64,000 nucleotides of DNA from Thalassospiraceae bacterium LMO-JJ14 (GCA_021555105.2 CP134604.1:1116001-1180000), one strand, 5' to 3'; counted from the stretch's first letter, positions 10,465-19,108 are shown. The notes: a model not told the origin generated them from the letters alone. Translations and numbers: made by a program.

Positions 10465-11160
10465 ATGTTGCACGATGAGGGAAGAAGTTTTTCTGACCTG
10501 ATGCGCGCGCGTTTCTCGACGCGCCGGTTTAAGGATATGCCGGTAAGCCGTAACGAACTTGAGGAGATTTTCGAGACTGCGCGGCGGGCACCGAGCGGCG
10601 CTAATATTCAACCGGGAAAACTGTATGTGATGAACGGTGCGTCGAAGATACGTCTTGCCGATGCGCTGAGCGCCGCTTTTCTGTCGGGAGATAAGGGAAG
10701 CGAGGAATATTCATACTTTCCATCGCCGATGCCGCCGCATCTAAAGCAACGCCAGCATGCGACCGGATGGGCCCTGTACGGCAGTTTGGGTATCGAGCGT
10801 CGGGATGTTGCCGGGCGCCGCGATCAGCACCTGAAAAATTACCGGTTCTTCGATGCCCCCGTCGGCCTGATCGTCACGATCGATAGGGCAATGGGTGCGG
10901 GTTGTTACATGGACCTCGGTATGTTTCTGCAATGCCTGATGCTGGCGGTTAAGGCACGCGGCCTTGATAGCTGCGCGATTGGCGCGCTTTCCCCATATCA
11001 TCGTATCGTTCGTGAATTTGTACCGGTCCCGGATGAAGAGATTGTCATTTGCGGGATGGCGATCGGATATGGAGACGATGAAGCCCCGGAAAACAATTTC
11101 CGGACGACGCGGGCGCCATTAGAGGAATTTACGGATTTCTCGGGTTTTGATCAGGATTAA
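10465..11160 (+). CDS. Nitroreductase-family FMN oxidoreductase
   Basis: This protein of 231 residues has the nitroreductase fold. The FMN-phosphate motif RFSTRRFKD is near residue 16, APSGANIQPGKLYV is near 41, the segment LGMFLQCLMLAVKARGLDSC is at about 153-172, and the C-terminal GMAIGYGD is typical. The family reduces nitro groups, quinones or enones with NAD(P)H, and the substrate cannot be told. It reads toward the thiolase gene, with which its end overlaps by 4 bases (convergent). The start has TAGGAA nine bases upstream. A short inverted repeat, TTGAT (10401-10405) with ATCAA (10413-10417), lies in the leader. The 192 bases after cbbY hold nothing else recognised. Confidence 0.85.
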   Translation: MLHDEGRSFSDLMRARFSTRRFKDMPVSRNELEEIFETARRAPSGANIQPGKLYVMNGASKIRLADALSAAFLSGDKGSEEYSYFPSPMPPHLKQRQHATGWALYGSLGIERRDVAGRRDQHLKNYRFFDAPVGLIVTIDRAMGAGCYMDLGMFLQCLMLAVKARGLDSCAIGALSPYHRIVREFVPVPDEEIVICGMAIGYGDDEAPENNFRTTRAPLEEFTDFSGFDQD

Positions 11161-12284
11161 ACCCGCTTAAGCAGAATGCATGAAGCGAGGCCGCCGGCCC
11201 CTGCGATAGCTGCTAAGCCCATACTTCCCGGCGGAAGCCGGCGCAACTCATGAACCAATCTAACGACCAGGATTGCACCACTCGCACCAATTGGATGGCC
11301 TCTGGCAAGGGCGCCGCCGGAGATGTTGAGCTTAGATGATGGTAAGCTGAGCGCTTCAATAAACGCCTGCGCCTGCGCGGCAAACGCTTCCATGATTTCG
11401 ATGCAAGCCAAATCCCCGGCGTGTAGCCGGTTTCGATGCAGTAAAGCCTTCGCAGCATCTATGGGGGCTAACCCGGGCATTGCCGGATCGCCCCCAAGGC
11501 TCAAATCGTCGAGGACCCTGATCGCAGGCGTGGCCGCGGGCGGTGCATGGTGCAATGTCACGAACGCTGCAGCATCGGCTTCAACCGCCGTGGTTGCCGT
11601 CGTGATTGCCGTCGGGCCTTTGCCTGCCAGATCAGGCAGGCGTTCGCATAGCCGTTGGCTGAGTTCGCGCGTGAATTCGTCATTCGACGTTCCGGCAATC
11701 GGGACGATCTCCGCAGAGAAATTTCCGGCGGCAATCGCAATGCGTGCCTTCGCATGACTCTGGATGGCGAATTCTTCCTGATCCGAACGGGTAATATTAT
11801 GTGAAGTTGCCAGCTCAGCAGCAGCGTCGAGCATGTCTGGGTCCCGTTCCGGCCACGGTGTAAATGGGGGCCGGTTATACGGAACGTGTTCGTCTGCGGG
11901 ACCGTACCCGCGATGCATGCGGATCGGGGCGCGGCTGAAACTCTCGACCCCTCCGGCGAGGGCATATTCCGCCCGGCCGGATCGAATGGCGCCGGCTGCC
12001 AGCGAAATCGCATCCATACCGGCGCAGCATTGCGTATCGATGGTCATGGCAGGCACCCGTTCACTGATACCGGCATCCAGGGCAATCAGACGCGCGGGAT
12101 TGCCGCCGCCATAAAGCGCGTTACCGATCACAACCAAATCCACGGCCGATAATGAAGACGCCGGGTCATGCATCGCGCCGATTACCGGCGTGCAAAGATC
12201 CTGGACACGCAAGGAGGAGAATGCCCCGCCACGGGGGGCGACAGGTGTCCGCCTGGCGTCAGAGATGAAAACATCATTGCTCAT
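11157..12284 (-). CDS. Thiolase-family protein of a biotin-transport operon (YhfS-like)
   Basis: A thiolase-fold protein of 375 residues. The nucleophilic cysteine is present as C86 in DTQCCAGMDA, and the acid/base histidine is in GHPIGASGA near residue 325. The second catalytic cysteine, normally in the C-terminal CxGGG motif, is missing: the equivalent stretch is GLAAIAGAGG with Ala at about 361. Thiolysis or Claisen condensation may therefore be altered. It is the last gene of bioM-bioN-bioY-ligase-thiolase and starts 10 bases after the ligase stop. In Bacillus, yhfS (thiolase) and yhfT (acyl-CoA ligase) follow a bioY gene in the biotin regulon. By analogy it may act in making or salvaging a pimelate-type biotin precursor, which is an inference. 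The start at 12284 gives the family opening MSNDVFISDARRTP. Confidence 0.8.
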   Translation of the reverse strand: MSNDVFISDARRTPVAPRGGAFSSLRVQDLCTPVIGAMHDPASSLSAVDLVVIGNALYGGGNPARLIALDAGISERVPAMTIDTQCCAGMDAISLAAGAIRSGRAEYALAGGVESFSRAPIRMHRGYGPADEHVPYNRPPFTPWPERDPDMLDAAAELATSHNITRSDQEEFAIQSHAKARIAIAAGNFSAEIVPIAGTSNDEFTRELSQRLCERLPDLAGKGPTAITTATTAVEADAAAFVTLHHAPPAATPAIRVLDDLSLGGDPAMPGLAPIDAAKALLHRNRLHAGDLACIEIMEAFAAQAQAFIEALSLPSSKLNISGGALARGHPIGASGAILVVRLVHELRRLPPGSMGLAAIAGAGGLASCILLKRV

Positions 12285-12294
12285 TGCGGTATGT

Positions 12295-13737
12295 TCATAA
12301 TTGCGGCAACGCTTCGGGGGCGTTTGCCATCGCCAGCAGGGCTTGATGATTAGTCTTTCCGGATGCGGCCAGCGGCCAATCATCGACGAGATAGAATTTA
12401 GAAGGTATCGCGTGCCGCCCTAACTGCGATCTGCAAATTGCGGCAAATTCCCGGGCATTCGGCTTGCACCCGTTCTGCTTGAGCTTCAGAAACGCAATTA
12501 CACGCTGCCCGCGGAGCGCCTCATCTATTCCGATTACCGAGACATTCTCGACGGATTCATGTACGCCGATTGCGGCTTCGACGGCTTCTGCATAAAGATT
12601 GGCACCAGAGGTTATAATCATCCGCATTTCACGGCCGGCTAAATACAGAAACCCGTCCGTGTCCAGATAGCCGTGATCGCCGACCGTAAAAAAACCTTTG
12701 TCCCACATGCATTCAGGGCTTTCACCGATCACATAACGGCTGAACAGCATCGGACTCCTTACCCAAATCGCGCCGGTCCGCCCTTGTTCCAGGCTGGTGC
12801 CGTCAGCGCCACGGATATCTATTTCAACCCCGTCGAATGCTTTGCCGACGGAATTTGCCGGCGGGTTATCGCCGGGGCGGGCGATGCTTACAAAACTAAG
12901 TTCGGAAGCGCCGTAAAACTCCAGTATTTCCGCATTCTGTATTGCGCACTGTTGGTCATTCGTGATGCCGCCACGCCATTTTGCACCGCTTGTAATTATT
13001 AAACGAAGCGAGTCCGAAAGCGGCACGCCGGATCGACTGGCCATGTCGATAAGAAGCTTGGCCTGGGTTGGAACGGCCAGCAATACAGTGCTCCTGTCAG
13101 AGCGCATGTCCGCAAGAATATTCTTTGGCTGGAACTGCTGGCAAAGCCTTAGGCTGGCGCCGACATAAATGCAGTGCGCCAAAGCATAAAGAAACAAGGA
13201 AAAAGACACCGACCCCGGTGCACAGACGCGGTCGTCATGGCGCATTGAGAATTCGGATTGCGCCGCAAGGATGCTTGAGACCCAAGAGCCATGCGTCCGC
13301 TCAAAGCCTTTAACCTTGCCGGTCGAGCCGGACGTGAAGCCGACCATCAATGGGGTGTCTGCGTCAGGTGTTTTTATCGAGAGGCTCGCGCATGGAAGGG
13401 TGCGGATATCCGGGAACGATGTCTGCGAAACACACAGATCAACCTGCACCGATTTCTCGACGTCCGATCGGATTGTCGGCGACCATGTGTTGTCATAGAT
13501 AATAGCCCGGCGACCGGCGTTCGCGGTCGCAAGGAACGTCACCGCAAACTCTATTGATGTTGGGATATCTATCGCAACACTCCCGTCCTCGGGTGTTTGC
13601 GATGCTATCCATGCCCCCAGAATCTCAACCTGATTGAAAAGTTCGGCCCATGTAAGCTGTGACTTGCTGCAGTACAAGGCAACGTCATCTGGCCGTTCGG
13701 CAGCATGAGCTCCCAAAAATTCAGTTAAGTAAGTCAT
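12295..13737 (-). CDS. AMP-forming acyl-CoA ligase of a biotin-transport operon (YhfT-like)
   Basis: An adenylate-forming enzyme of 480 residues. The ATP-binding loop GFTSGSTGKVKGF is near residue 153, the A5-type EFYGASELSFVS near 280, the adenylate-binding VGDHGYLDTDG near 361, and the C-terminal catalytic lysine in AASGKTNHQALL near 466. It would convert a carboxylic acid to its CoA thioester. The start ATG overlaps the bioY stop (ATGA), which couples it to a biotin transporter. The length (480) and neighbourhood resemble Bacillus YhfT, so a pimelate-like or biotin-related acid is a reasonable substrate guess. It is not the BioW type, because BioW has a different fold. Confidence 0.85.
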   Translation of the reverse strand: MTYLTEFLGAHAAERPDDVALYCSKSQLTWAELFNQVEILGAWIASQTPEDGSVAIDIPTSIEFAVTFLATANAGRRAIIYDNTWSPTIRSDVEKSVQVDLCVSQTSFPDIRTLPCASLSIKTPDADTPLMVGFTSGSTGKVKGFERTHGSWVSSILAAQSEFSMRHDDRVCAPGSVSFSLFLYALAHCIYVGASLRLCQQFQPKNILADMRSDRSTVLLAVPTQAKLLIDMASRSGVPLSDSLRLIITSGAKWRGGITNDQQCAIQNAEILEFYGASELSFVSIARPGDNPPANSVGKAFDGVEIDIRGADGTSLEQGRTGAIWVRSPMLFSRYVIGESPECMWDKGFFTVGDHGYLDTDGFLYLAGREMRMIITSGANLYAEAVEAAIGVHESVENVSVIGIDEALRGQRVIAFLKLKQNGCKPNAREFAAICRSQLGRHAIPSKFYLVDDWPLAASGKTNHQALLAMANAPEALPQL

Positions 13738-14288
13738 GACCTGCTTAACAACGACTCGGGTTGAAAGCGGTCAACGGTTCTGGCGATGAGTGCGCAGATA
13801 ATGACTTTGAGAATATCGCCAGGAATGAAAGCCATGCTCCCGACTGCTGCGGCAGTAATTGTTAGATCCGCCATCGCGGCGAGCACGGGAATACCCAAGA
13901 TATATACGACGCCTATTCCGCCGACGGATGCGGCAATTAAGGCCGCGGTGAAGACCGGCAGCCTTTTTAAAGACGTCATCAGCGCACCAGAGACAAGCGC
14001 GCCGAGCGGGAACCCGATAAGAAATCCGGCAGATGGGCCAAAGAATACGCCGAGGCCGCCGCGACCGCCGGCAAGCAGGGGCAAGCCGATGGCCACAACA
14101 AATAAAAACAGCAGACACGCGAGAAACCCGCGGACAGGGCCAAGCATCACGCCGGCAAGCATCACGCCAAGGGTTTGCGCGGTAATGGGTACACCGCCGG
14201 CAATCGGGATGTTGAATTTTGGCAGCAGCCCCAGGATGCCAATCAGGGCTGCGTATATTGCAATGTGCGAAACGGATCGTGCGTTCAT
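13734..14288 (-). CDS. bioY: Biotin ECF transporter S component BioY
   Basis: An integral membrane protein of 184 residues with about six hydrophobic segments. The BioY fingerprint is present: PIAGGVPITAQTLGVMLAGVMLG (about 28-50), the GLPLLAGGRGGLGVFFGPSAGFLIGFPLGA stretch, and a GGIGVVYILG segment. It binds biotin and forms the BioMNY complex with the ATPase BioM and the coupling protein BioN encoded just upstream. Its start overlaps the bioN stop by one base (TAATG) and its stop overlaps the ligase ATG. A second bioY copy without bioM/bioN lies at 60901-61476. Confidence 0.92.
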   Translation of the reverse strand: MNARSVSHIAIYAALIGILGLLPKFNIPIAGGVPITAQTLGVMLAGVMLGPVRGFLACLLFLFVVAIGLPLLAGGRGGLGVFFGPSAGFLIGFPLGALVSGALMTSLKRLPVFTAALIAASVGGIGVVYILGIPVLAAMADLTITAAAVGSMAFIPGDILKVIICALIARTVDRFQPESLLSRS

Positions 14289-14932
14289 TAGGCTTCCTTA
14301 CCCTTGGTATTTTGCCGTGAAAAACCGCGTGCTTCCAAGGCCGTGCCGATATTGTTCGATAGTTGCAGGACACCTAGAAAATAGGCGGGCAGCAATCGCC
14401 AGGTATTTCTCCCGCCGCCACGCGCGCGCCATGAACGTTCCCGGGCATCCCACTCGGCGAACAGTACGGGTATGAACCGGAGGACAAGCGCTACAGCCAG
14501 CGCAACCGTTGTCGGCTGGAGACCAAACCGCCGAAATGGAGAGAACAGCGGGATAACTGCGTCCATCATGTCCGACATAGTTGTCGTCATGGTTACGGCG
14601 TTTGCCAACAATACCATCGCCAAGAGGCGGCTTACGGCGACGAGTCCAACCTGCCAGTCCGTGACCCAAAGATGGAGTGCGAACAGCATGGCCAGGATTG
14701 GAAGCAGCGGTCGCAGGACGGATAACATCCGGACGGCTTCCTTGCCGAGCGACACATAGAGCAACAGCACGGCCGCAAGAACGCCAAGCATAATCCCGGT
14801 GTCGTTTACGGGCAGTATGGAAATGCTGATCAAACATAATGCGACCAGTTTGACGCCCGCCGAAAGCTGATGCGCCCATGTCTTATTTGAAAGTTGGAGG
14901 TTTAAAATTCTATGCCTCCTGCAGAATTCCAC
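14288..14932 (-). CDS. bioN: ECF transporter T component BioN
   Basis: This transmembrane coupling protein of 214 residues has four to five hydrophobic helices and the two EcfT coupling-helix signatures: RSWRARGGGR near residue 166 and ALEARGFSR near residue 199. Each has the A-R-G triplet that contacts the ATPase. It connects BioM to BioY. The only conventional start is a GTG at 14932, which overlaps the end of bioM by 31 bases and has a weak Shine-Dalgarno. A perfect AGGAGG (14915-14920 on this strand) lies inside the frame, six bases before an ATT codon at 14908. No ATG, GTG or TTG follows until well into the first helix, so a rare ATT start is an alternative. Confidence 0.88.
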   Translation of the reverse strand: MEFCRRHRILNLQLSNKTWAHQLSAGVKLVALCLISISILPVNDTGIMLGVLAAVLLLYVSLGKEAVRMLSVLRPLLPILAMLFALHLWVTDWQVGLVAVSRLLAMVLLANAVTMTTTMSDMMDAVIPLFSPFRRFGLQPTTVALAVALVLRFIPVLFAEWDARERSWRARGGGRNTWRLLPAYFLGVLQLSNNIGTALEARGFSRQNTKGKEA

Positions 14933-15624
14933 GCATCTTCGCGGTATTCCGGCAATACGTCCGATGGCTTTCCGTCAGAATGAACCTGTCCGCTATCCAG
15001 CCATATAATGCGGTCGAAATCGCTGAGTACCTCCAGATCGTGGCTGATCAAGAATATCTGCTGGGTAAACTTGGAAATCCACTTCACAAGCCGATACCTG
15101 TTGAGGAGATCCAGGCTGGAGAAAGGCTCGTCCAGGACAAGAACTTTAGGTTTGGTAACGAGAACCGCATGTATGCATAGCCACTGCTTCTGACCTTCGG
15201 ACAACATATGAACGGGGCGATGCGTTAAATTTGAGGCACCCAGAGAGGTCAGGTATTCGGCGGCTATCGATTTGGCATCTTTCCGTTCGGTGCCGGACAT
15301 CTCCAATGAGAATGCGATCTCTTCAATGACCGTCGGAAAAATGATCTGATGGTCTGGGTTCTGAAAAATATACCCAACATTCGCGCGTCTATCGCGGCCC
15401 TTGTCCGTAACGTTGACACCGTTTATCAGCACTTGCCCTGATGTCGGCTTCAACATGCCGTTGAAAAGGCTCACGAGTGAACTTTTGCCCGATCCGTTTC
15501 GGCCTATCAAACCGATGCGTCGTTCCGACAGCTGCAAACTGACATTGTCGAGTACGCAGTTTCCTGCGCGCTCCAACGTTACGTTTCTGAGCGTCAGTGA
15601 ATCCGTGATGGGGATACTATTCAT
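14902..15624 (-). CDS. bioM: ECF transporter ATPase BioM
   Basis: An ABC ATPase of 240 residues that energises biotin uptake with BioN and BioY. Walker A is GRNGSGKSS (about 41-49), the Q-loop is in GYIFQNPDHQIIFPTVIEE, the signature is LSEGQKQ, Walker B is VLVLDEPFSSLD, and the switch histidine is in ISHD. The QNPDHQ motif is characteristic of energy-coupling-factor ATPases. It is first in the bioM-bioN-bioY-ligase-thiolase operon. I see no convincing BioR or BirA box in front of it. The 231-base region upstream carries a small inverted repeat (15729-15748). Confidence 0.92.
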   Translation of the reverse strand: MNSIPITDSLTLRNVTLERAGNCVLDNVSLQLSERRIGLIGRNGSGKSSLVSLFNGMLKPTSGQVLINGVNVTDKGRDRRANVGYIFQNPDHQIIFPTVIEEIAFSLEMSGTERKDAKSIAAEYLTSLGASNLTHRPVHMLSEGQKQWLCIHAVLVTKPKVLVLDEPFSSLDLLNRYRLVKWISKFTQQIFLISHDLEVLSDFDRIIWLDSGQVHSDGKPSDVLPEYREDAWNSAGGIEF

Positions 15625-15728
15625 TTTGGAAATTCTAGCACCGAATGACGATTATCAGGAAAAACCTATTTAAAGAGCGATAGCATCGGATTTTAATGTT
15701 GCTCTAACTCTATGACAAATCGATAAAA

Positions 15729-15748
15729 TATCCGCCTTCGTACGGATA
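15729..15748. promoter_or_regulatory. Short inverted repeat upstream of bioM
   Basis: TATCCG (15729-15734) and CGGATA (15743-15748) are perfect 6-base arms around 8 bases in the 231-base gap between the MFS gene and bioM, about 105 bases before the bioM start. It may be an operator for the biotin operon, but it does not match the BioR or BirA consensus I know. Nothing else is recognised in this gap. Confidence 0.25.
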
Positions 15749-15855
15749 AATTAATGATCAGGCAGAGGGCCGTTCAATCGTGGCGCCGGCCCGATTGGGG
15801 ACGATTCCGGAAAGAGAGTTAATGCCGAAGTTCGATTACCCTGCGGCCCTTTCTG

Positions 15856-17388
15856 TTACCCTGTGGGTCGTGGACGGCTGACAAACAAGATCAACGGGAT
15901 TGCCGCTGCCGAGGCGATTGTATACAGGCCGAATGCGTTCAGGTAACTGATCAGCGATGCCTGATGGACAATTTCCCTGGATAGCCGTTCAAGCCCGACA
16001 ACAGTTCCCACATCCCATTGCCCCATTGCCCATGGCATTTTCAATATTGGATTGAAGTTCGAAATGTTTTCCGTCAGTCGCTCATAATTGGTTGCGGTTG
16101 AGCGGATAATTTCTGTCACGGACATGGAAATGAAAAAACTGGAACCGATATTCCGCAACAAATGATAGACGGAACTGGTCTCGTCAAAATCTTTCGGATC
16201 TAAAGTCGAGAACGTCACGACGGTCAACGGAACCCAGATCGATCCGACGGCGAGCCCTTGGACGATCCCATTGAGGACGAATTCGACGGGTGCCGTATTC
16301 AGATTTACCGTCATCAGCCACAGGCCGGCGATGACCTGAAATGAAAAGCCCAGGGCGATCGATTGCCTGGGAAACTTCTGGCCAAAGAAAATGGCGGCAA
16401 AAAAGCCGACCATTGCCCCGACGCCGCGCGAGCCGACGACATAGCCGATCAGGGAATCCGGCAAGCCGACATGTTCCCTCAACAACCCGGGCAGAATCAC
16501 CATCGGCGTAAAGTTCAGCATGCCGTAGATCGTCACCAGGACCAGTCCGATCGAATAATTCCGGTTCAGCAACAGTTTCAGATTCAGAAATGGTTTTTCG
16601 TGCGTCAGGCTATGCACGACAAAAAGGTAGAGCGTCAGCACCGCCAGAAAAACCTCAATCAGGATCTCGGTGGATTGGAACCAGTCAAGCCGTTGCCCGC
16701 GTGACAGCGCCAACTGGGTGCAGGCGATTGTCACGGTTAACAGAAGAAATCCCGTCCATTCCAGTCTGACGGGGGATGCATTTCTCATGCGCGGCAAAGT
16801 CAGCATTACGCCGATAGAAGCAATGGCGGCGACCGGAACGATCAGATAAAAAGCATACCGCCAGGTATAGAGTTCCGCCATCACGCCGCCGATCATTGGC
16901 CCAATGAACGCGCCCATGACGACCCCGATCCCGAACAGCCCGATGCATATGCCATGCTGGTGCTTGGGAAAAATAGCCAGTGTGATGGTTTGGCCGATGG
17001 GGGCGAGCGGCGCACCTGCGGCGCCTTGTACGATCCGCCAGAAAATCAATGCTTCCAACGACGTTGCAGCACCGCAAAAATATGTGGCGACGGCAAAAAT
17101 AGCGACGCTTCCAGCCATCAGGTTGCGCCGTCCAAGACGACCTGCAAGCCAGCCCGATAAGGGTGTCGCCACCGCCGTCGCCAGGATGTTGAACGTCATG
17201 GTCCAGGAGATTTCATCGGGCGTCGCCGATAGCGATCCCTGTATCTGCGGCAAAACGGCGGCACCGATCAGGATCGACGTGCCGTAAAGTGTCACGCTCA
17301 GGACAACCATCGACAGGATCACATAACGCCGTGCCGGCGTTATTTCCGGGGGCTGTGCAGCAGCATCATGTGAGTTGGCGGCAGACAT
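15856..17388 (-). CDS. DHA2-type MFS efflux transporter (EmrB-like)
   Basis: A 14-helix major facilitator of 510 residues. Motif A appears as GWLAGRLGRRNLMAGS near residue 79, motif C as GIGVVMGAFIGPMIGGVMAELYTWR near 152, and ILLGAAVLPQIQG-type residues (ILIGAAVLPQIQGSL) lie in helix 1, all as in EmrB/DHA2 drug exporters. It is divergent from the marR-emrA pair, with a 59- to 74-base shared promoter. The usual inner-membrane partner order emrA-emrB is thus split into two transcripts around the MarR operator. It probably extrudes hydrophobic acids or uncouplers together with the EmrA-like protein at 17956. The substrate is unknown. Confidence 0.9.
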   Translation of the reverse strand: MSAANSHDAAAQPPEITPARRYVILSMVVLSVTLYGTSILIGAAVLPQIQGSLSATPDEISWTMTFNILATAVATPLSGWLAGRLGRRNLMAGSVAIFAVATYFCGAATSLEALIFWRIVQGAAGAPLAPIGQTITLAIFPKHQHGICIGLFGIGVVMGAFIGPMIGGVMAELYTWRYAFYLIVPVAAIASIGVMLTLPRMRNASPVRLEWTGFLLLTVTIACTQLALSRGQRLDWFQSTEILIEVFLAVLTLYLFVVHSLTHEKPFLNLKLLLNRNYSIGLVLVTIYGMLNFTPMVILPGLLREHVGLPDSLIGYVVGSRGVGAMVGFFAAIFFGQKFPRQSIALGFSFQVIAGLWLMTVNLNTAPVEFVLNGIVQGLAVGSIWVPLTVVTFSTLDPKDFDETSSVYHLLRNIGSSFFISMSVTEIIRSTATNYERLTENISNFNPILKMPWAMGQWDVGTVVGLERLSREIVHQASLISYLNAFGLYTIASAAAIPLILFVSRPRPTG

Positions 17389-17423
17389 CTAAAAGGTATA
17401 TGTGTTGACAGTAATCTAGGCAA

Positions 17424-17441
17424 TAGTAACAATCATTACTA
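17424..17441. promoter_or_regulatory. Candidate MarR operator
   Basis: TAGTAA (17424-17429) and TTACTA (17436-17441) are perfect arms around 6 bases in the divergent promoter between the EmrB-like gene and marR. This 18-base palindrome has the size typical of MarR-family sites and lies 21 bases before the marR start chosen here. A MarR dimer bound here could control both directions. Binding is inferred. Confidence 0.55.
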
Positions 17442-17462
17442 TATTTTATGAGGTTTTCAGCC

Positions 17463-17963
17463 ATGGCTAAAAACAGCCCGCCGGCGCTTTCAGAGGGGCG
17501 CTCACTGGCACTGATGATTCAGGAGGCGGCGCGTCTGCAGCGGACGGTTTTCGATCGCCGTGTGCACAAGATCGGCTTTACACGTACGCAGTGGCAGGCC
17601 CTTAGACAGGTCATTGATCTGCCGGGCGTCAGCCAGTCGGAATTGGCGGAACTTCTCGAAGTTGAAAAAGCCTCGGCGGGACGTTTGATTGACAAGCTCG
17701 AAGCCTTCGGATGGCTAGAACGTCGTCCGGATAAGGCCGACAGGCGGGTCAAGCGTATCTATGCGACCGAGCTTGGGCGCCGCATCCATCGGAAGATTAC
17801 ACCCGTCGCCGAGGCCATGGTCGAAGAGGAATTATCAGGATTAAGCAAGCGTGAGCGGGAAATGCTGTCCGGGCTTCTGCTCAATATCAAGCATCGGCTT
17901 CAGGAGATGGCACTGGCAAATGATTTGATCGATTTGAAAGAGCTCGAAAAAGACAATGCCTGA
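17463..17963 (+). CDS. MarR-family transcriptional regulator
   Basis: A winged-helix repressor of 166 residues. The helix-turn-helix is LPGVSQSELAELLEVEKASAGRLIDKLE (about 56-83), followed by the wing ERRPDKADRRVKRIYATELG with the DxRxK signature of MarR proteins. Such dimers lose DNA binding when phenolic or other lipophilic ligands bind. It sits between the divergent emrB-like gene and the emrA-like gene, and its end overlaps emrA by 8 bases. An ATG at 17448 would add five residues (MRFSA). I prefer 17463 because GAGG lies ten bases before it and MAKN is a more usual beginning. Confidence 0.9.
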   Translation: MAKNSPPALSEGRSLALMIQEAARLQRTVFDRRVHKIGFTRTQWQALRQVIDLPGVSQSELAELLEVEKASAGRLIDKLEAFGWLERRPDKADRRVKRIYATELGRRIHRKITPVAEAMVEEELSGLSKREREMLSGLLLNIKHRLQEMALANDLIDLKELEKDNA

Positions 17964-19077
17964 TGACGTCTCTATTTCCGGCATCGGCGAGACCGAGTTG
18001 CCTATTCTCAAGCGGTCCAGAAAAAAACTGCTGACACGCCTCGTCCTGCTTGGTGTCGTGCCGCTGATTGCGATCGTTTTTGCTGTCGGATACTGGATGT
18101 ATAGCGCCCGCTATGTCTCGACCGAAAACGCATATGTGAAGACCAACATCGCCAAATTGGCGGCTGAGGTTTCCGGCAGGGCAATCACGGTCAACGCGCA
18201 CGCCCATCTGAAAGTCAGGAAAGGGGATGTTCTGGTCCAGATTGATCCACGTCCCTTTGAGATTGCTGTCGAGCAAGCCCAGGCGGACCTCGACGCCGCC
18301 AGACAGGAAATCGAAACTCTTGCCGCCACACTGAAGGAAGCCAGAATTGAGCTCAAGGACGCACAGGACCGGGCCGCATACTTTCGCAAGCGCTTTGAAC
18401 GGCAAATTCAACTGACAAAACAGGGCATTACATCCGCAACCCGGAGTGATGAGCTGGAAAACGATGCCAATGCCGCCGCCGATCATGTCACGTTGGTGCG
18501 CCAGAAAATACAACGGGTAAAAGCGGCATTAGGCGGCAACGATCAACAACCGATAGACAAGCATCCGCTGGTCCGGGTGAAGATCGCAGCGCTCGAACAA
18601 GCCCGGCTGGATCTTGAGAACACGACGATCAAATCGCCGGTAAACGGGACCGTGGTCACCGTGCCGTTGCTGCCTGGTGAACAGATAACGGCAGCAGAAC
18701 CGTTGTTCGCCATCGTCAGCGATACGGCCCCCTGGGTCGATGCCAATTATAAGGAAACAGAACTGACACATGTCAGCGTTGGACAGAAGGCTACGGTGGT
18801 CCTGGATATTTACCCGGACTATACCTGGCAAGCCGAGGTGCAAAGCATTTCGCCTGCAACGGGGGCGGAATTTGCCATCCTGCCGCCACAAAACGCTTCG
18901 GGTAACTGGGTCAAGGTCGTGCAACGGTTGCCGGTTCGCCTGAAACTGTCTCCATCCCCCGAAGCGCCGGCCCTGCGCGCCGGGATGACCGCCACGGCAA
19001 CCGTCGACACAGGACAGAAAAGAACACTTGCCGATTTGCTGGGCGGCATTCAGGCAATGGCGAAATCGCTGCAATAA
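17956..19077 (+). CDS. HlyD/EmrA-type membrane fusion protein
   Basis: A periplasmic adaptor of 373 residues. A cytoplasmic lead of about 25 residues precedes one membrane helix (about 25-46). The barrel-sandwich half VSTENAYVKTNIAKLAAEVSGRAITV follows, then a long coiled-coil hairpin (about 100-200, rich in A/E/Q/K/R) and the lipoyl/beta-barrel half with IKSPVNGTVVTV and GMTATATVDT. This is the EmrA/HlyD layout. It is coupled to marR (8-base overlap) and likely pairs with the divergent DHA2 transporter at 15856. A 3' remnant of a homologous gene is found at 22356-22559. Confidence 0.9.
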   Translation: MPDDVSISGIGETELPILKRSRKKLLTRLVLLGVVPLIAIVFAVGYWMYSARYVSTENAYVKTNIAKLAAEVSGRAITVNAHAHLKVRKGDVLVQIDPRPFEIAVEQAQADLDAARQEIETLAATLKEARIELKDAQDRAAYFRKRFERQIQLTKQGITSATRSDELENDANAAADHVTLVRQKIQRVKAALGGNDQQPIDKHPLVRVKIAALEQARLDLENTTIKSPVNGTVVTVPLLPGEQITAAEPLFAIVSDTAPWVDANYKETELTHVSVGQKATVVLDIYPDYTWQAEVQSISPATGAEFAILPPQNASGNWVKVVQRLPVRLKLSPSPEAPALRAGMTATATVDTGQKRTLADLLGGIQAMAKSLQ

Positions 19078-19108
19078 TTTTAAGGTAAAAAGGTGCCGGA
19101 TTCCCTGG

